Below the pieces are notes generated by a model. It saw only the letters and a list, made by a program, of their open reading frames with translations, was not told the DNA's origin and did no database searches. Source: Novosphingobium chloroacetimidivorans (GTDB lineage Bacteria > Pseudomonadota > Alphaproteobacteria > Sphingomonadales > Sphingomonadaceae). From it: 64,000 nucleotides of DNA. Location of the stretch: assembly GCF_014204535.1 (NCBI RefSeq), contig NZ_JACHLR010000002.1:124001-188000 (forward strand), written 5' to 3'. The number at the start of each line of letters is the position of its first letter. Position 1 is the first letter of the stretch. This document shows, piece by piece, positions 38,280 through 46,460 of the stretch. Both the position numbers and the translations under genes were made by a program.

Positions 38280-39059
38280 ATGGATCTTCAGCTTGCCGGC
38301 AAGACGGCCCTCGTCACCGGTTCCACCGCCGGGATCGGCCTTGCCATCGCCAAGCGCCTCGCCGCCGAGGGCGCGACCGTCGCCATCTGCGGACGCAACG
38401 ACGAGAAGCTGCAGGCCGCCGCAGCGGACGTCGGCGGCAACGTGCGCGCGGTGCTTGCCGACCCGGCAACGGCCGAGGGCGCCGAGCGCTTGATCTCCGA
38501 GGTTCCCAAGGCCGACATCCTCGTCAACAATCTGGGCATCTACGAGGCCAAGCCCTTCGCCGAGATCACCGACGCGGACTGGCACCGCTTCTTCGAGGTC
38601 AACGTCGTCAGCGGCGCGCGCCTTGCCCGCAATTACTTCCCGCAGATGCTGGCAGCCGGTTGGGGCAGGGTGATCGTCATCGCCAGCGAAAGCGCGCTCG
38701 TGATCCCCAGCGAGATGATCCATTACGGCATGACCAAGACCGCACAGCTTGCCATCGCCCGCGGCATGGCGGAGATGACGCGCGGCACGCAGGTGACGGT
38801 CAACTCGGTCCTGCCCGGGCCGACGCGTTCGGAAGGGATCGTCGACTTCATCCGCTCCACCGTCGACAACAAGGATGCCCCGGAAGCCGAGCGCGAGGCC
38901 GAGTTCTTCACCAAGATGCGCCCGCTCTCGCTGATCCGCCGCCTGATCGAGGCCGACGAGATCGCGGCCACGGTCGCCTTCCTCGCCAGCCCACTGGCTG
39001 CGGCGACCAACGGCGCCTCCATCCGCGCCGAAGGCGGGATCGTACCGACGATCGCGTAA
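38280..39059 (+). CDS. SDR-family oxidoreductase
   Basis: A 259-residue short-chain dehydrogenase. TGSTAGIG is the cofactor loop at about 13-20; NNLG takes the place of NNAG. The active site is Ser in 'VIVIASESALVIPSEMIHYGMTK', with Tyr and Lys in YGMTK. The long substrate loop with 'FIRSTVDNKDAPEAEREAEF' resembles 3-oxoacyl-ACP reductase-like SDRs. ATG 38280 is preferred over 38274 because AGGA at 38269-38272 is 7 bases from it. It lies between ruvC and ruvA, on their strand. Confidence 0.85.
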   Translation: MDLQLAGKTALVTGSTAGIGLAIAKRLAAEGATVAICGRNDEKLQAAAADVGGNVRAVLADPATAEGAERLISEVPKADILVNNLGIYEAKPFAEITDADWHRFFEVNVVSGARLARNYFPQMLAAGWGRVIVIASESALVIPSEMIHYGMTKTAQLAIARGMAEMTRGTQVTVNSVLPGPTRSEGIVDFIRSTVDNKDAPEAEREAEFFTKMRPLSLIRRLIEADEIAATVAFLASPLAAATNGASIRAEGGIVPTIA

Positions 39060-39099
39060 GCAAGCGAGCGCCGTTCGAGCGTTCCGTTCACCCGATATT

Positions 39100-39128
39100 C
39101 GTCGCCCCCGCCTGCACGGGGGACGACG
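39100..39128. repeat. Hairpin repeat (CGTCGCCCCCG...CGGGGGACGACG)
   Basis: An 11-bp dyad with one extra base lies in the 149-base gap between the SDR gene and ruvA. It resembles the 'CGTCATCCCCGC...GCGGGGATGACG' repeats of proteobacteria. It may end the SDR transcript. Confidence 0.5.
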
Positions 39129-39208
39129 AGGAGGACGATGGAGAAGGGAACGCCATCGTGTCGTTCGTGGCTTGCTCCAGCGGCACCCTCCTGCCATAGG
39201 AACAAACC

Positions 39209-39808
39209 ATGATCGCGCGGCTTTCCGGCATACTCGAGGATTTCGGCCCCGATTGGGCGATCATCGACGTGGCTGGCGTGGGCTATCTGGTCCATTGCTC
39301 GGCGCGGACGCTGCAAGCCCTGGGCATTCGAGGCGATCGGGCGGTGGTGTTCACCGACTTGCAGGTCTCGGAAAACGACATGCGCCTGATCGGCTTCGCC
39401 ACGGGATCGGAGCGTGACTGGTTCCGCCTCCTCACCGCTGTCCAAGGTGTCGGCAGCAAGGTCGCGCTGGCGATCCTGTCGGCCCTCACCACCGACGAGC
39501 TGCAGCGCGCGTGCGCCGGGGGCGATGCTGCCATGGTCGCCCGCGCGAACGGCGTCGGGCCCAAGCTCGCCAGCCGCATCGTCAACGAGCTGAAGGACAA
39601 GGCAGGCGCATTGCCGACCGCCGCGGGCGTGGCGATCGCCACGGCGCCGGCAGGTTCGGCAACGGCCGACGCGATCTCCGCGCTACAGAACCTGGGCTTC
39701 AAGCCTCCGATCGCCAGCGCGGCAGTGGCGCAGGCCGTGGGTGAGCTGGGCGAGGATGCGGGACTGAACGACCTCGTTCGGGTGGCGCTCAAGCGGGCGG
39801 CGGGGTGA
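39209..39808 (+). CDS. ruvA: Holliday junction DNA helicase subunit RuvA
   Basis: A 199-residue junction-binding protein. The OB-fold opens with 'MIARLSGILEDFGPDWAIID', the double helix-hairpin-helix region contains 'VQGVGSKVALAILSAL' and 'ARANGVGPKLASRIVNELKD', and the RuvB-contacting domain III is at the C-terminus ('ISALQNLGFKPPIASAAVA'). It is followed 22 bases later by the ParD-like gene, with no terminator between, so the toxin-antitoxin pair is within the ruvAB transcript. Confidence 0.96.
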   Translation: MIARLSGILEDFGPDWAIIDVAGVGYLVHCSARTLQALGIRGDRAVVFTDLQVSENDMRLIGFATGSERDWFRLLTAVQGVGSKVALAILSALTTDELQRACAGGDAAMVARANGVGPKLASRIVNELKDKAGALPTAAGVAIATAPAGSATADAISALQNLGFKPPIASAAVAQAVGELGEDAGLNDLVRVALKRAAG

Positions 39809-39830
39809 TGGGGAGCTTGGAGAGGAAGCC

Positions 39831-40097
39831 ATGACGGCTTATACAAAGGTAGTGACCGAGCTCAGCTTCACCATGCCGCCAGAGTTGCAACGTTGGCTGG
39901 AAGTGCGCCTCGCTCAGGGGCGCTACGCAGATGCCGGCGACTACTTGCGTGACCTGGTGCGCCGCGACCAGGACGCGGGCAAGGAAGACGTCGCGTGGGT
40001 GCGCGCCATGGTTGAAGAGGGATTGGCTTCCGGCGTGATCGAGGCCGAGCCTGAGGATGTACTAAAGGAGATCATGGCGCGACTTCCGGATGCCTAG
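39831..40097 (+). CDS. parD: ParD-family antitoxin
   Basis: An 88-residue protein. 'LSFTMPPELQRWLEVRLAQG' and 'YADAGDYLRDLVRRDQ' form the ribbon-helix-helix motif of ParD antitoxins, followed by an acidic, probably flexible C-terminus that would wrap the toxin. A strong RBS (GGAGAGGAAG) precedes the start. It overlaps the toxin gene by 8 bases. ParD normally represses its own promoter, but here no separate promoter is evident in the 22-base gap after ruvA. Confidence 0.87.
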   Translation: MTAYTKVVTELSFTMPPELQRWLEVRLAQGRYADAGDYLRDLVRRDQDAGKEDVAWVRAMVEEGLASGVIEAEPEDVLKEIMARLPDA

Positions 40098-40389
40098 GGT
40101 TCGCCTGTCGGCGCGCGCGCGCTTGGATCTCGAGGACATTCAAGATCATGGACTGATCGAGTTCGGTCTTGCTGCCACACGCAACCACATGGCTGGTTTC
40201 GAAAAGGTCTTCGCCTTGCTTCGCAGGCACCCACGCGCCGGCCAGCTACGAGAAGAGTTCGGCCAAGGCATTCGCGCCTTTTCACATGCGCCGCACCGGA
40301 TTTTGTATAGGCTACAGGCAGACGATGTGTTGATCGTGCGTGTGCTGCACACGGCGATGCGATCCCGTTTTGCGAGCGGGAAACACTGA
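40090..40389 (+). CDS. parE: ParE/RelE-superfamily toxin
   Basis: A 99-residue protein with the ParE pattern: 'LSARARLDLEDIQDHGLIEF' at the N-terminus and 'IRAFSHAPHRILYRLQADDVLIVRVLHTAM' (about residues 61-90) at the C-terminus, including the conserved R-I-L-Y-R and V-L-H strands. ParE toxins poison DNA gyrase; others in the superfamily cut mRNA on ribosomes. It overlaps parD by 8 bases and the GFA gene by one base (TGATG). The reading frame is intact. Confidence 0.87.
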   Translation: MPRVRLSARARLDLEDIQDHGLIEFGLAATRNHMAGFEKVFALLRRHPRAGQLREEFGQGIRAFSHAPHRILYRLQADDVLIVRVLHTAMRSRFASGKH

Positions 40390-40793
40390 TGATAGCGCCA
40401 CCCGATCGCGATGCGCGGTGTCAATGCGGCCAGCTTCGCGCGACGGTGCGAGGCGAGCCGGTGCGCGTGTCCGTGTGTCACTGCCTCGATTGCCAGCGCC
40501 GCAGCGGGTCGGCGTTCGCCATGCAGGCGCGCTACGCGGCAGACGATGTCGGAGTCTCTGGCGAGACGCGAGAATGGTCGCGCCCCGGCGACGAGGGCGC
40601 TGGCGCGGTGTTCCACTTCTGCCCGACTTGCGGGTCGACGGTCTACTATTGCCTGATCGATTATCCCGGCTTCGTCACCGTCCCGGTTGGCGCCTTTGCC
40701 GATCCGCATTTTCCGGCGCCCATGGTTTCGGTCTACGAAACACGCAAGCACGCCTGGGTGAGCCTTCCGGCCGATATCGAGCACCATGACTGA
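40389..40793 (+). CDS. GFA-family zinc-binding protein
   Basis: A 134-residue protein of the glutathione-dependent formaldehyde-activating (GFA/CENP-V) family. Zinc-binding cysteines appear as [18 protein letters not shown] and CPTCGS. The family binds one or two zinc ions; most members have no proven role, despite the name. Translation is coupled at both ends: TGATG with parE and ATGACTGA with ruvB. That makes it part of the ruvA-parDE-gfa-ruvB unit. Confidence 0.9.
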   Translation: MIAPPDRDARCQCGQLRATVRGEPVRVSVCHCLDCQRRSGSAFAMQARYAADDVGVSGETREWSRPGDEGAGAVFHFCPTCGSTVYYCLIDYPGFVTVPVGAFADPHFPAPMVSVYETRKHAWVSLPADIEHHD

Positions 40794-41817
40794 CAATCCT
40801 CTCCTCGCCTCCAGCCGGCAGCCGGAAGACGTCGACGCAGCGCTGCGGCCCAAGACGCTGGCCGAGTTCGTCGGCCAGGCGGCAGCCAAGGGCAACCTGC
40901 AGGTCTTCATCGAATCGGCGCGATCGCGGCGCGAGGCGATGGACCATGTGCTGTTCTTCGGGCCGCCCGGGCTGGGCAAGACTACCCTGGCCCAGATCGT
41001 CGCGCGCGAACTCGGCGTCGGCTTTCGGGCCACTTCGGGTCCGGTGATCGCCAAGGCGGGTGACCTAGCCGCGCTGCTCACCAATCTCGAGCATGGCGAC
41101 GTGCTGTTCATCGACGAGATCCACCGCCTCAATCCGGTGGTCGAGGAAGTGTTGTACCCGGCGATGGAGGATCGCGCGCTCGACCTGATCATCGGCGAGG
41201 GGCCGTCGGCGCGTTCGGTGCGGATCGACTTGCCGCCGTTCACGTTGATCGGCGCCACCACCCGCCAGGGCCTGCTGCAGACGCCGCTGCGCGATCGCTT
41301 CGGCATCCCGGTGCGGCTGAACTTCTACACCGTGCCCGAACTGGAGCACGTGATCACGCGTGCGGCGCAACTGCTCGGCGTCGGCATCGACAAGGGTGGC
41401 GCGACCGAGATCGCCCGCCGCGCGCGAGGTACGCCGCGGGTCGCCGGGCGCCTGCTGCGGCGCGTGCGCGACTTCGCGCATGTGGCCGGAACCGCGACCA
41501 TCAGCCGGGCGCTGGCCGACGATTCGCTCACCCGGCTGGAAGTCGACGCGCTTGGGCTGGATGCGCAGGATCGCCGCTATCTGACCATGATCGCCGACAT
41601 CTATCGCGGTGGCCCGGTCGGCGTGGAAACTCTGGCGGCAGGCCTGTCAGAGCCGCGCGATACGATCGAGGAGGTGATCGAGCCCTACCTCATCCAGCTG
41701 GGCTTGGTGGCGCGCACGGCACGTGGGCGCTGCCTCAACGATGCCGGCTGGCGGCACCTGGGACTCGCGGCGCCAAGCGGCAGTCAGGCCGGCCTGTTCG
41801 AACCCGGCGAGGGCTGA
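40786..41817 (+). CDS. ruvB: Holliday junction DNA helicase subunit RuvB
   Basis: A 343-residue AAA+ motor. Walker A lies in '[15 protein letters not shown]', Walker B in '[11 protein letters not shown]', and sensor I in '[12 protein letters not shown]'. A C-terminal winged-helix domain ends with '[16 protein letters not shown]'. It drives branch migration on RuvA-bound junctions. Its start overlaps the GFA gene by 8 bases, so its expression depends on translation through the inserted genes unless an internal promoter exists. Full length for the family. Confidence 0.96.
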   Translation: MTDNPLLASSRQPEDVDAALRPKTLAEFVGQAAAKGNLQVFIESARSRREAMDHVLFFGPPGLGKTTLAQIVARELGVGFRATSGPVIAKAGDLAALLTNLEHGDVLFIDEIHRLNPVVEEVLYPAMEDRALDLIIGEGPSARSVRIDLPPFTLIGATTRQGLLQTPLRDRFGIPVRLNFYTVPELEHVITRAAQLLGVGIDKGGATEIARRARGTPRVAGRLLRRVRDFAHVAGTATISRALADDSLTRLEVDALGLDAQDRRYLTMIADIYRGGPVGVETLAAGLSEPRDTIEEVIEPYLIQLGLVARTARGRCLNDAGWRHLGLAAPSGSQAGLFEPGEG

Positions 41818-42058
41818 TCCCGCCGGCCATGGCGACGGTATGGTTTACACCTGCCTACAGCCCCAGTCCCGTTTCGGCACAACTGCGCGGCTAAGTAAGC
41901 AAACCTAAGCAGAATCTCGCTTCGGGACTGTGCAATCGTGGTTAACGCCGTTGTCCCGTTAAGAACTCTCTGCGTTCTGTGTGGCAGATGGGATGCGATG
42001 GACTGGGGGCACCGGTCCGCTTCGAATCTCTCGGGGTAACGAGAAGAAAGCACCGCCT

Positions 42059-42943
42059 ATGTCAGTCCGTATGGCCCTCGCGAAACTATCTGCCTGTGCG
42101 GCAGGCTGCGCCCTTATCGGCGGCGGCGCCGTTCACGTGGCGGAGACCGCGGCCAAGAAGGGGCAGTACCGCTCCGTCAAGGGCGACAAGCGCGTCAAGG
42201 TCGTCCGCACGGTCAAGCCGGTGCGCCACGTCGCGCGGGCCAAGCCGCTCAAGCGAGTGCGCAAGGTCATCAAGCGGACCTGCTGCACCCAGCCGCAGAT
42301 GGCGATGGTGCCGCTGCCCGCGCCTTATATCCCGCCTGCGCCTCCGGCACCGTACGGCGGCGGTGGCGGCGGCGGTCCGGTCGTGATCGGCGGGGGACCT
42401 CTGGGCGGCTTCGGCGGTGGCTTCTTCGGCGGCTTCTTCGGCGGTGGCGGCGGTGGCGGTGGCGGCAGCGTCGTCGTGACCTCGACCACCAGCGGCGGTT
42501 CTACCTCGACGTCGGGAGGCTCGACCTCCAGCTCGGGCGGATCGACGTCCTCGTCGGGCGGATCGACCTCGTCCTCGACCGGCGGCCTCACCACCACCAC
42601 TTCCACCAGCTCAGGTGCGACCTCGACCAGTTCGGGCGCGACCAGCACGTCGACGAGTTCCGGCGCCACGAGCACTTCGACGAGTTCCGGCGCGACCAGC
42701 ACCTCGACCAGCTCGGGGGCGACCAGCACGTCGTCTTCCACTTCGACGTCGAGCTCGACATCGTCGTCGACTTCGTCCTCCACCTCAAGCTCGACCAGCA
42801 CGTCGAACGGCGGCAGCACGACCACGTCGACCACCAGCGGCACCAGCGGAACGCCGGTCCCGGCCCCGCCGATGCTGATCCTGTTCGGCGCCGCGGCCGC
42901 GGCTGTGGTGGGTCGGCGCCGGCTCGCCAAAAGGGCCGACTAA
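42059..42943 (+). CDS. Secreted low-complexity protein with PEP-CTERM-like sorting tail
   Basis: A 294-residue protein. A hydrophobic N-terminus (MSVRMALAKLSACAAGCALI) is followed by a strongly basic stretch (residues about 40-75). A Gly-rich block with GGFFGG repeats runs to about 140, then about 110 residues of Ser/Thr/Gly repeats. The last 28 residues read PVPAPP, a hydrophobic helix and GRRRLAKR: the arrangement of PEP-CTERM-type sorting signals. Such tails are cut by an exosortase, which is absent here. A terminator follows at 42973. Function unknown; extracellular matrix or surface coat is my inference. Confidence 0.7.
   Translation: MSVRMALAKLSACAAGCALIGGGAVHVAETAAKKGQYRSVKGDKRVKVVRTVKPVRHVARAKPLKRVRKVIKRTCCTQPQMAMVPLPAPYIPPAPPAPYGGGGGGGPVVIGGGPLGGFGGGFFGGFFGGGGGGGGGSVVVTSTTSGGSTSTSGGSTSSSGGSTSSSGGSTSSSTGGLTTTTSTSSGATSTSSGATSTSTSSGATSTSTSSGATSTSTSSGATSTSSSTSTSSSTSSSTSSSTSSSTSTSNGGSTTTSTTSGTSGTPVPAPPMLILFGAAAAAVVGRRRLAKRAD
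42608..42740 (+). repeat. 27-base tandem coding repeats (SGATSTSTS units)
   Basis: Within the low-complexity gene, four to five imperfect units of about 27 bases encode SGATSTSTS-like nonapeptides. Codons vary between units (tcgacgagt, tcgaccagc), so the repeat is kept at protein level as well as DNA level. Such arrays can change copy number. Confidence 0.7.
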
Positions 42944-42972
42944 GGCAACAAGCAGGTTCATGGGGGTGAACG

Positions 42973-43000
42973 GGGCGGTGTCGAAAGGCGCCGCCCTTTT
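42973..43000 (+). terminator. Intrinsic terminator of the low-complexity protein gene
   Basis: GGGCGGTG (42973-42980) pairs with CGCCGCCC (42989-42996, one G-T pair) around TCGAAAGG, and is followed directly by TTTT. It begins 30 bases after the stop codon. Confidence 0.75.
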
Positions 43001-43132
43001 CGTGTGAGATCCTTTCCAGCAAGCCTGTCCCGAGCCATGGCGAGTGCTGAGGGGAGGGAGATCGACCGCGTGGGCTGTTGCTGAGGGTACAACCCTCTCC
43101 GTTAAGGCAAAAAGCTTGGTTTAACAAAAGTT

Positions 43133-43158
43133 GGAAACCGCAGCAGCCCTGTCGCGTT
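43133..43158 (+). promoter_or_regulatory. EcfG-like promoter upstream of the LOV kinase gene
   Basis: GGAAA (43133-43137), 17 bases, CGTT (43155-43158). The known general-stress EcfG consensus in alphaproteobacteria is GGAAC-N16-17-CGTT, so this has one mismatch in the -35. It is 42 bases before the GTG start, a sensible distance. Confidence 0.4.
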
Positions 43159-43200
43159 GTTGCGATCACGCGACGCCTTCGGCATTCGCTGGAGGCATTC

Positions 43201-44307
43201 GTGAAGCAAAGTGACAACTGGCATCTGACCGAGGCCCTCGATTACGAGCACGGTCGAGGCGATCCGTTCGCCGCCGCCGTTCGGGCAACGCGGATGCCGA
43301 TGGTGATCACCGACCCGGCCCAAGACGACAACCCCATCGTATTCTGCAACGTCGCTTTCCAGAAGCTCACCGGCTATGCGAGAGAGGAGATCATCGGTCG
43401 CAACTGCCGCTTCCTGCAGGGACCGCAGACCGATCCGCAGACCGTCGGCAAGGTGCGCTGGGCGATCGAAAATGGCCACGACATCGACGTGGATCTCCTG
43501 AACTATCGCAAGGACGGATCGACCTTCTGGAATGCCCTCTACCTGTCGCCGGTGCGTGACAAGGATGGCGTCATCCGCTTCTTCTTCGCATCGCAGCTTG
43601 ATGTCACCGACCGGATCGAAATTCAGCGCGCCATCGCGGACCAGAAGGCCTTGGTCGAGCGCGAGGTCGAGAAGCGCACGCAAGACTTGAGCGCTGCTCT
43701 GGAGGCGAAGACGATCCTCCTGCACGAAGTCGACCACCGGGTTAAGAACAACCTGACCATGATCGGCTCTCTTCTTCGGTTGCAGGTGCGGACGATCGAC
43801 GATCCCGCGATCCGGGCGAAGCTGGACACCATGCTGGAGCGTGTCGATGCGCTGGCCGTCGTTCACAGGCAGCTGTATCAGTCATCGAACGTCGCTCGGT
43901 TCGACATCGGCAGCTTCACCGAGACGCTGGCCAACGATGTCATCGCATCGAGCGGCCGCAGCGACATCCGTTTGCATACAGCGGCGATCCCCATGTTCGT
44001 CGATGCGGCGCATGCTTCGGCGCTCGGCCTCATCCTCAACGAGATCCTGACGAACGCGATCAAGCACGGCTTCGCCGACGGACGATCGGGGACGCTCACC
44101 ATCCTTGTCGAACGAAGCAAGAATCAGGGAATCATCAAGATCTGCGACGATGGGCCCGGATTGCCGTCTGCGACGCGCTCGAAAAGCATCGGGACCGCGT
44201 TGATCACAAGGCTCGCAAGGCAAGTCGATGCGGAAGCGATCTGGGCCGACAATTCACCGGGCACCTGCGTGACAATCACCGTCCCGCAAGGAGGCGCAAC
44301 GCGATGA
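43201..44307 (+). CDS. Blue-light LOV-domain histidine kinase (HisKA_2 type)
   Basis: A 368-residue soluble sensor. Residues about 25-138 form a LOV domain, with the flavin-adduct cysteine Cys69 in GRNCRFLQGP. A helix leads to a HisKA_2 phosphorylation site at His179 in 'LHEVDHRVKNNLTMIGSLL'. The HATPase domain has 'LILNEILTNAIKHGFADG' and 'CDDGPGLP'. Blue light should form a flavin-Cys bond that changes kinase activity. GTG 43201 follows GGAGG by 5 bases. The stop overlaps the receiver gene (ATGA), so the two are partners. Confidence 0.93.
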   Translation: MKQSDNWHLTEALDYEHGRGDPFAAAVRATRMPMVITDPAQDDNPIVFCNVAFQKLTGYAREEIIGRNCRFLQGPQTDPQTVGKVRWAIENGHDIDVDLLNYRKDGSTFWNALYLSPVRDKDGVIRFFFASQLDVTDRIEIQRAIADQKALVEREVEKRTQDLSAALEAKTILLHEVDHRVKNNLTMIGSLLRLQVRTIDDPAIRAKLDTMLERVDALAVVHRQLYQSSNVARFDIGSFTETLANDVIASSGRSDIRLHTAAIPMFVDAAHASALGLILNEILTNAIKHGFADGRSGTLTILVERSKNQGIIKICDDGPGLPSATRSKSIGTALITRLARQVDAEAIWADNSPGTCVTITVPQGGATR

Positions 44308-44747
44308 GCGGCAGGATGGACGTGCTCATCGTCGAGGATGAAGTGCTGCTCGCCATGGATATCGAGGCCATGGTGGAAGACAGCGGTCACACGGTCTTGG
44401 CCGGGGCCACGTGCGTCGAAGAGGTGAAGGCCTTGCCGAGAGACATCAACCCGCAGCTCGCCTTGGTCGACGTGCACCTCGCGCATGGGTCTAGCGGCTT
44501 CGATGCATGCCGGATCATACAGCAAAGGTGGCCCGACGCGCTGGTGGTTTTCGTGACCGCGAATGCGTCCAAGATTCCGAACGACTTCCTCGGCGCCCAC
44601 GGGGTGATCGCCAAGCCTTTCTCTCATGCCGGGGTCATCAGCACGTTGAAGTATCTCGCGGAGGGCGTGTTCGATCCGCCGCCGACCCTGGCGCGACCCG
44701 CCAGCTTCCAGCCGTCACCTCACTTGCGGCAGAGATGGGTAGGCTGA
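44304..44747 (+). CDS. Single-domain response regulator, partner of the LOV kinase
   Basis: A 147-residue receiver without output domain. Acidic pocket EDE at about 11-13, phospho-acceptor Asp56 in LALVDVHLAHG, and Lys in 'GAHGVIAKPFS'. The Thr position reads FVTAN. A 20-residue tail after the receiver is Pro-rich. The 4-base overlap with the LOV kinase gene makes it the expected phosphotransfer partner. LOV-kinase partners such as LovR-type single receivers can act as phosphate sinks in general stress control. Confidence 0.9.
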   Translation: MSGRMDVLIVEDEVLLAMDIEAMVEDSGHTVLAGATCVEEVKALPRDINPQLALVDVHLAHGSSGFDACRIIQQRWPDALVVFVTANASKIPNDFLGAHGVIAKPFSHAGVISTLKYLAEGVFDPPPTLARPASFQPSPHLRQRWVG

Positions 44748-44814
44748 TGATCGCCCGCGCGCGTCAGCTGCTGCCGTCCTCATTGTCCATGCTTCAAGTT
44801 GCGCAAGGAACCGA

Positions 44815-46302
44815 ATGACCGGTAGTCCGACACGACCCGGCGAGCCGCTGGCCGTCTACGAGATCGAGGGTCTCAGCGGCGATCCCGAACTGGAACGGCT
44901 CGTTCGGTTCGCCGCCGAGCTATGCGGCTGTCCGACCGCTTTGGTGAGCCTGGTCGACGAAACCCATCAGAGGTTCGTGGCCAAGGTGGGGCTGCAGGCC
45001 AACGAGACGCCGCGCAGCATGTCGTTCTGCGCCCACGCGATGGTCGAAAACTGCGTCATGGAAGTTCCCGACGCCAGGCTCGATCCACGCTTCTGCGATA
45101 ATCCGCTGGTCACCGGCGCGCCGCACATCCGCTTCTACGCCGGTGCACCGCTCGTCAGCCCGCAAGGCGCCCCGCTCGGCTCTGTGTGCGTCATCTCACC
45201 CGAGCCGCGCGTCGCGCTGAGCGATCACCAGCGATCCGGCCTGACAGTGCTTGCCGATGCCGTCATGAGCCGCCTGGAAGCGAGGCGCGTCCTCCTGACC
45301 AAACAGGCCTGGGAAGAAGCGGCAGAGGCGGATCCCGCGGCGAGTGAAAAGCGCTTTCGCGTCCTTGCCGATGCGATGCCGCAGATGGTCTGGTCGACGC
45401 GGCCGGACGGCTATCACGATTACTACAATGCGCGCTGGTACGAGTTCACGGGAGCCAGGCCCGGTGACACGGAAGGCAATGGCTGGAACGGGCAGTTCCA
45501 CCCCGACGATCAGGCTCATGCCTGGGACCTGTGGCGGCGCTCACTGGAAACCGGGGAACCGTACGAAGTCGAGTACCGCCTGCGCCGGTTCGACGGGCAA
45601 TACCGATGGACGCTGGGACGCGCGCTCCCGATCCGGGACGAGCACGGCAAGATCACGCGCTGGTTTGGCACCTGCACCGAAATCCATGAGCAGCGCTTGC
45701 TGAGCGAGGACAAGGATCTGGTGTCCCGCGAGCTCAGTCACCGGATCAAGAACATCTTCCAGGTCATCGGCTCGATGATCCGCCTGTCGAGCCGAGGGGA
45801 GCCCACGCTCAAGGCCTACGGCCTGAAGCTCAGCGAACAGGTGACCGCTCTTGGGCGCGCGTACGACTACGTGCGCGTACAGGAGGGTACATCCGCCATG
45901 ACCCTGCAAGGCATGCTGCGCGAGGTATTCGGCGCCTACAACATGAACGGAGTGGAACGGGTCCGAATCCACGGCGAGGAGGTGTTCCTATCAGAACACG
46001 TCATGACGCCGCTGGCGCTTACCTTCCATGAGCTTGCCACCAACGCTGCGAAATATGGCGCGCTCACGAGCTCGACCGGCACCATCGATCTGACCATCAC
46101 GCGCCATGATGATCTGCTGCAGTTCGAATGGGAGGAAAGCGGCAGCCTCGTACTTCATTCTACGGAACGCAGAGGCTTCGGGTCCGAACTGATTGCCGCT
46201 AGCATTGAGCGACAACTAGGCGGTCGGTTCACGCGTGAATGGTTGCCCACCGGTTTGAAGGCAACCGCGACAATTCCCTTCGTCGAGGATGGTGCCGTTT
46301 AG
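44815..46302 (+). CDS. GAF-PAS HWE-family histidine kinase
   Basis: A 495-residue soluble kinase. GAF domain at about 20-165 ('ALVSLVDETHQRFVAKVG'), PAS/PAC at about 178-295 ('VWSTRPDGYHDYYNARWYEF'), then an HWE kinase core. His is in 'SRELSHRIKNIFQVIGSMI', N-box 'FHELATNAAKYGALTSSTG', and the W-x-E signature in QFEWEESG. HWE kinases in alphaproteobacteria often feed the PhyR-NepR-EcfG stress pathway. It follows the receiver gene by 67 bases. AAGGAA precedes the ATG. The GAF has no obvious chromophore cysteine at a bacteriophytochrome position. Confidence 0.92.
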   Translation: MTGSPTRPGEPLAVYEIEGLSGDPELERLVRFAAELCGCPTALVSLVDETHQRFVAKVGLQANETPRSMSFCAHAMVENCVMEVPDARLDPRFCDNPLVTGAPHIRFYAGAPLVSPQGAPLGSVCVISPEPRVALSDHQRSGLTVLADAVMSRLEARRVLLTKQAWEEAAEADPAASEKRFRVLADAMPQMVWSTRPDGYHDYYNARWYEFTGARPGDTEGNGWNGQFHPDDQAHAWDLWRRSLETGEPYEVEYRLRRFDGQYRWTLGRALPIRDEHGKITRWFGTCTEIHEQRLLSEDKDLVSRELSHRIKNIFQVIGSMIRLSSRGEPTLKAYGLKLSEQVTALGRAYDYVRVQEGTSAMTLQGMLREVFGAYNMNGVERVRIHGEEVFLSEHVMTPLALTFHELATNAAKYGALTSSTGTIDLTITRHDDLLQFEWEESGSLVLHSTERRGFGSELIAASIERQLGGRFTREWLPTGLKATATIPFVEDGAV

Positions 46303-46460
46303 AGCGGGAGCATGAGCTGCTTGAGCCATCCGCAACTCTCCTTGATAACCCCCGATTGATCGGCACACCGTATACAGGTGATGTCGCTGGTTTTTGGCTT
46401 CGTCAGCGGACCTGATGCTTCTTTGATGCGCTGAGGGCACGCTTGCAGACCTTGGCGCAA

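Noticed and set aside
41818..42058. 8-bp inverted repeat CAGTCCCG/CGGGACTG (41864-41871, 41923-41930) upstream of the low-complexity gene
   Set aside because: The arms are 51 bases apart with no extension, which is too weak to claim as a functional element. Otherwise I see no clear promoter in the gap.
42480..42840. Repeat block that could be taken for a CRISPR or minisatellite
   Set aside because: Units are contiguous, keep the reading frame and encode Ser/Thr/Gly repeats; there are no unique spacers.
43100..43130. TTAA...TTAA pair before the LOV kinase as a CtrA site
   Set aside because: The spacing is far longer than the 7 bases required by the CtrA consensus.
42325..43217. Minus-strand frames rich in Glu/Val/Pro opposite the low-complexity gene
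   Set aside because: They are the complement of Ser/Thr/Gly codons. The plus frame has an export signal, a sorting tail and a terminator.
46303..46460. Gap after the HWE kinase examined for a small RNA or gene
   Set aside because: Apart from the terminator at 46461 there is no open frame with an RBS and no promoter-terminator pair facing the same way.
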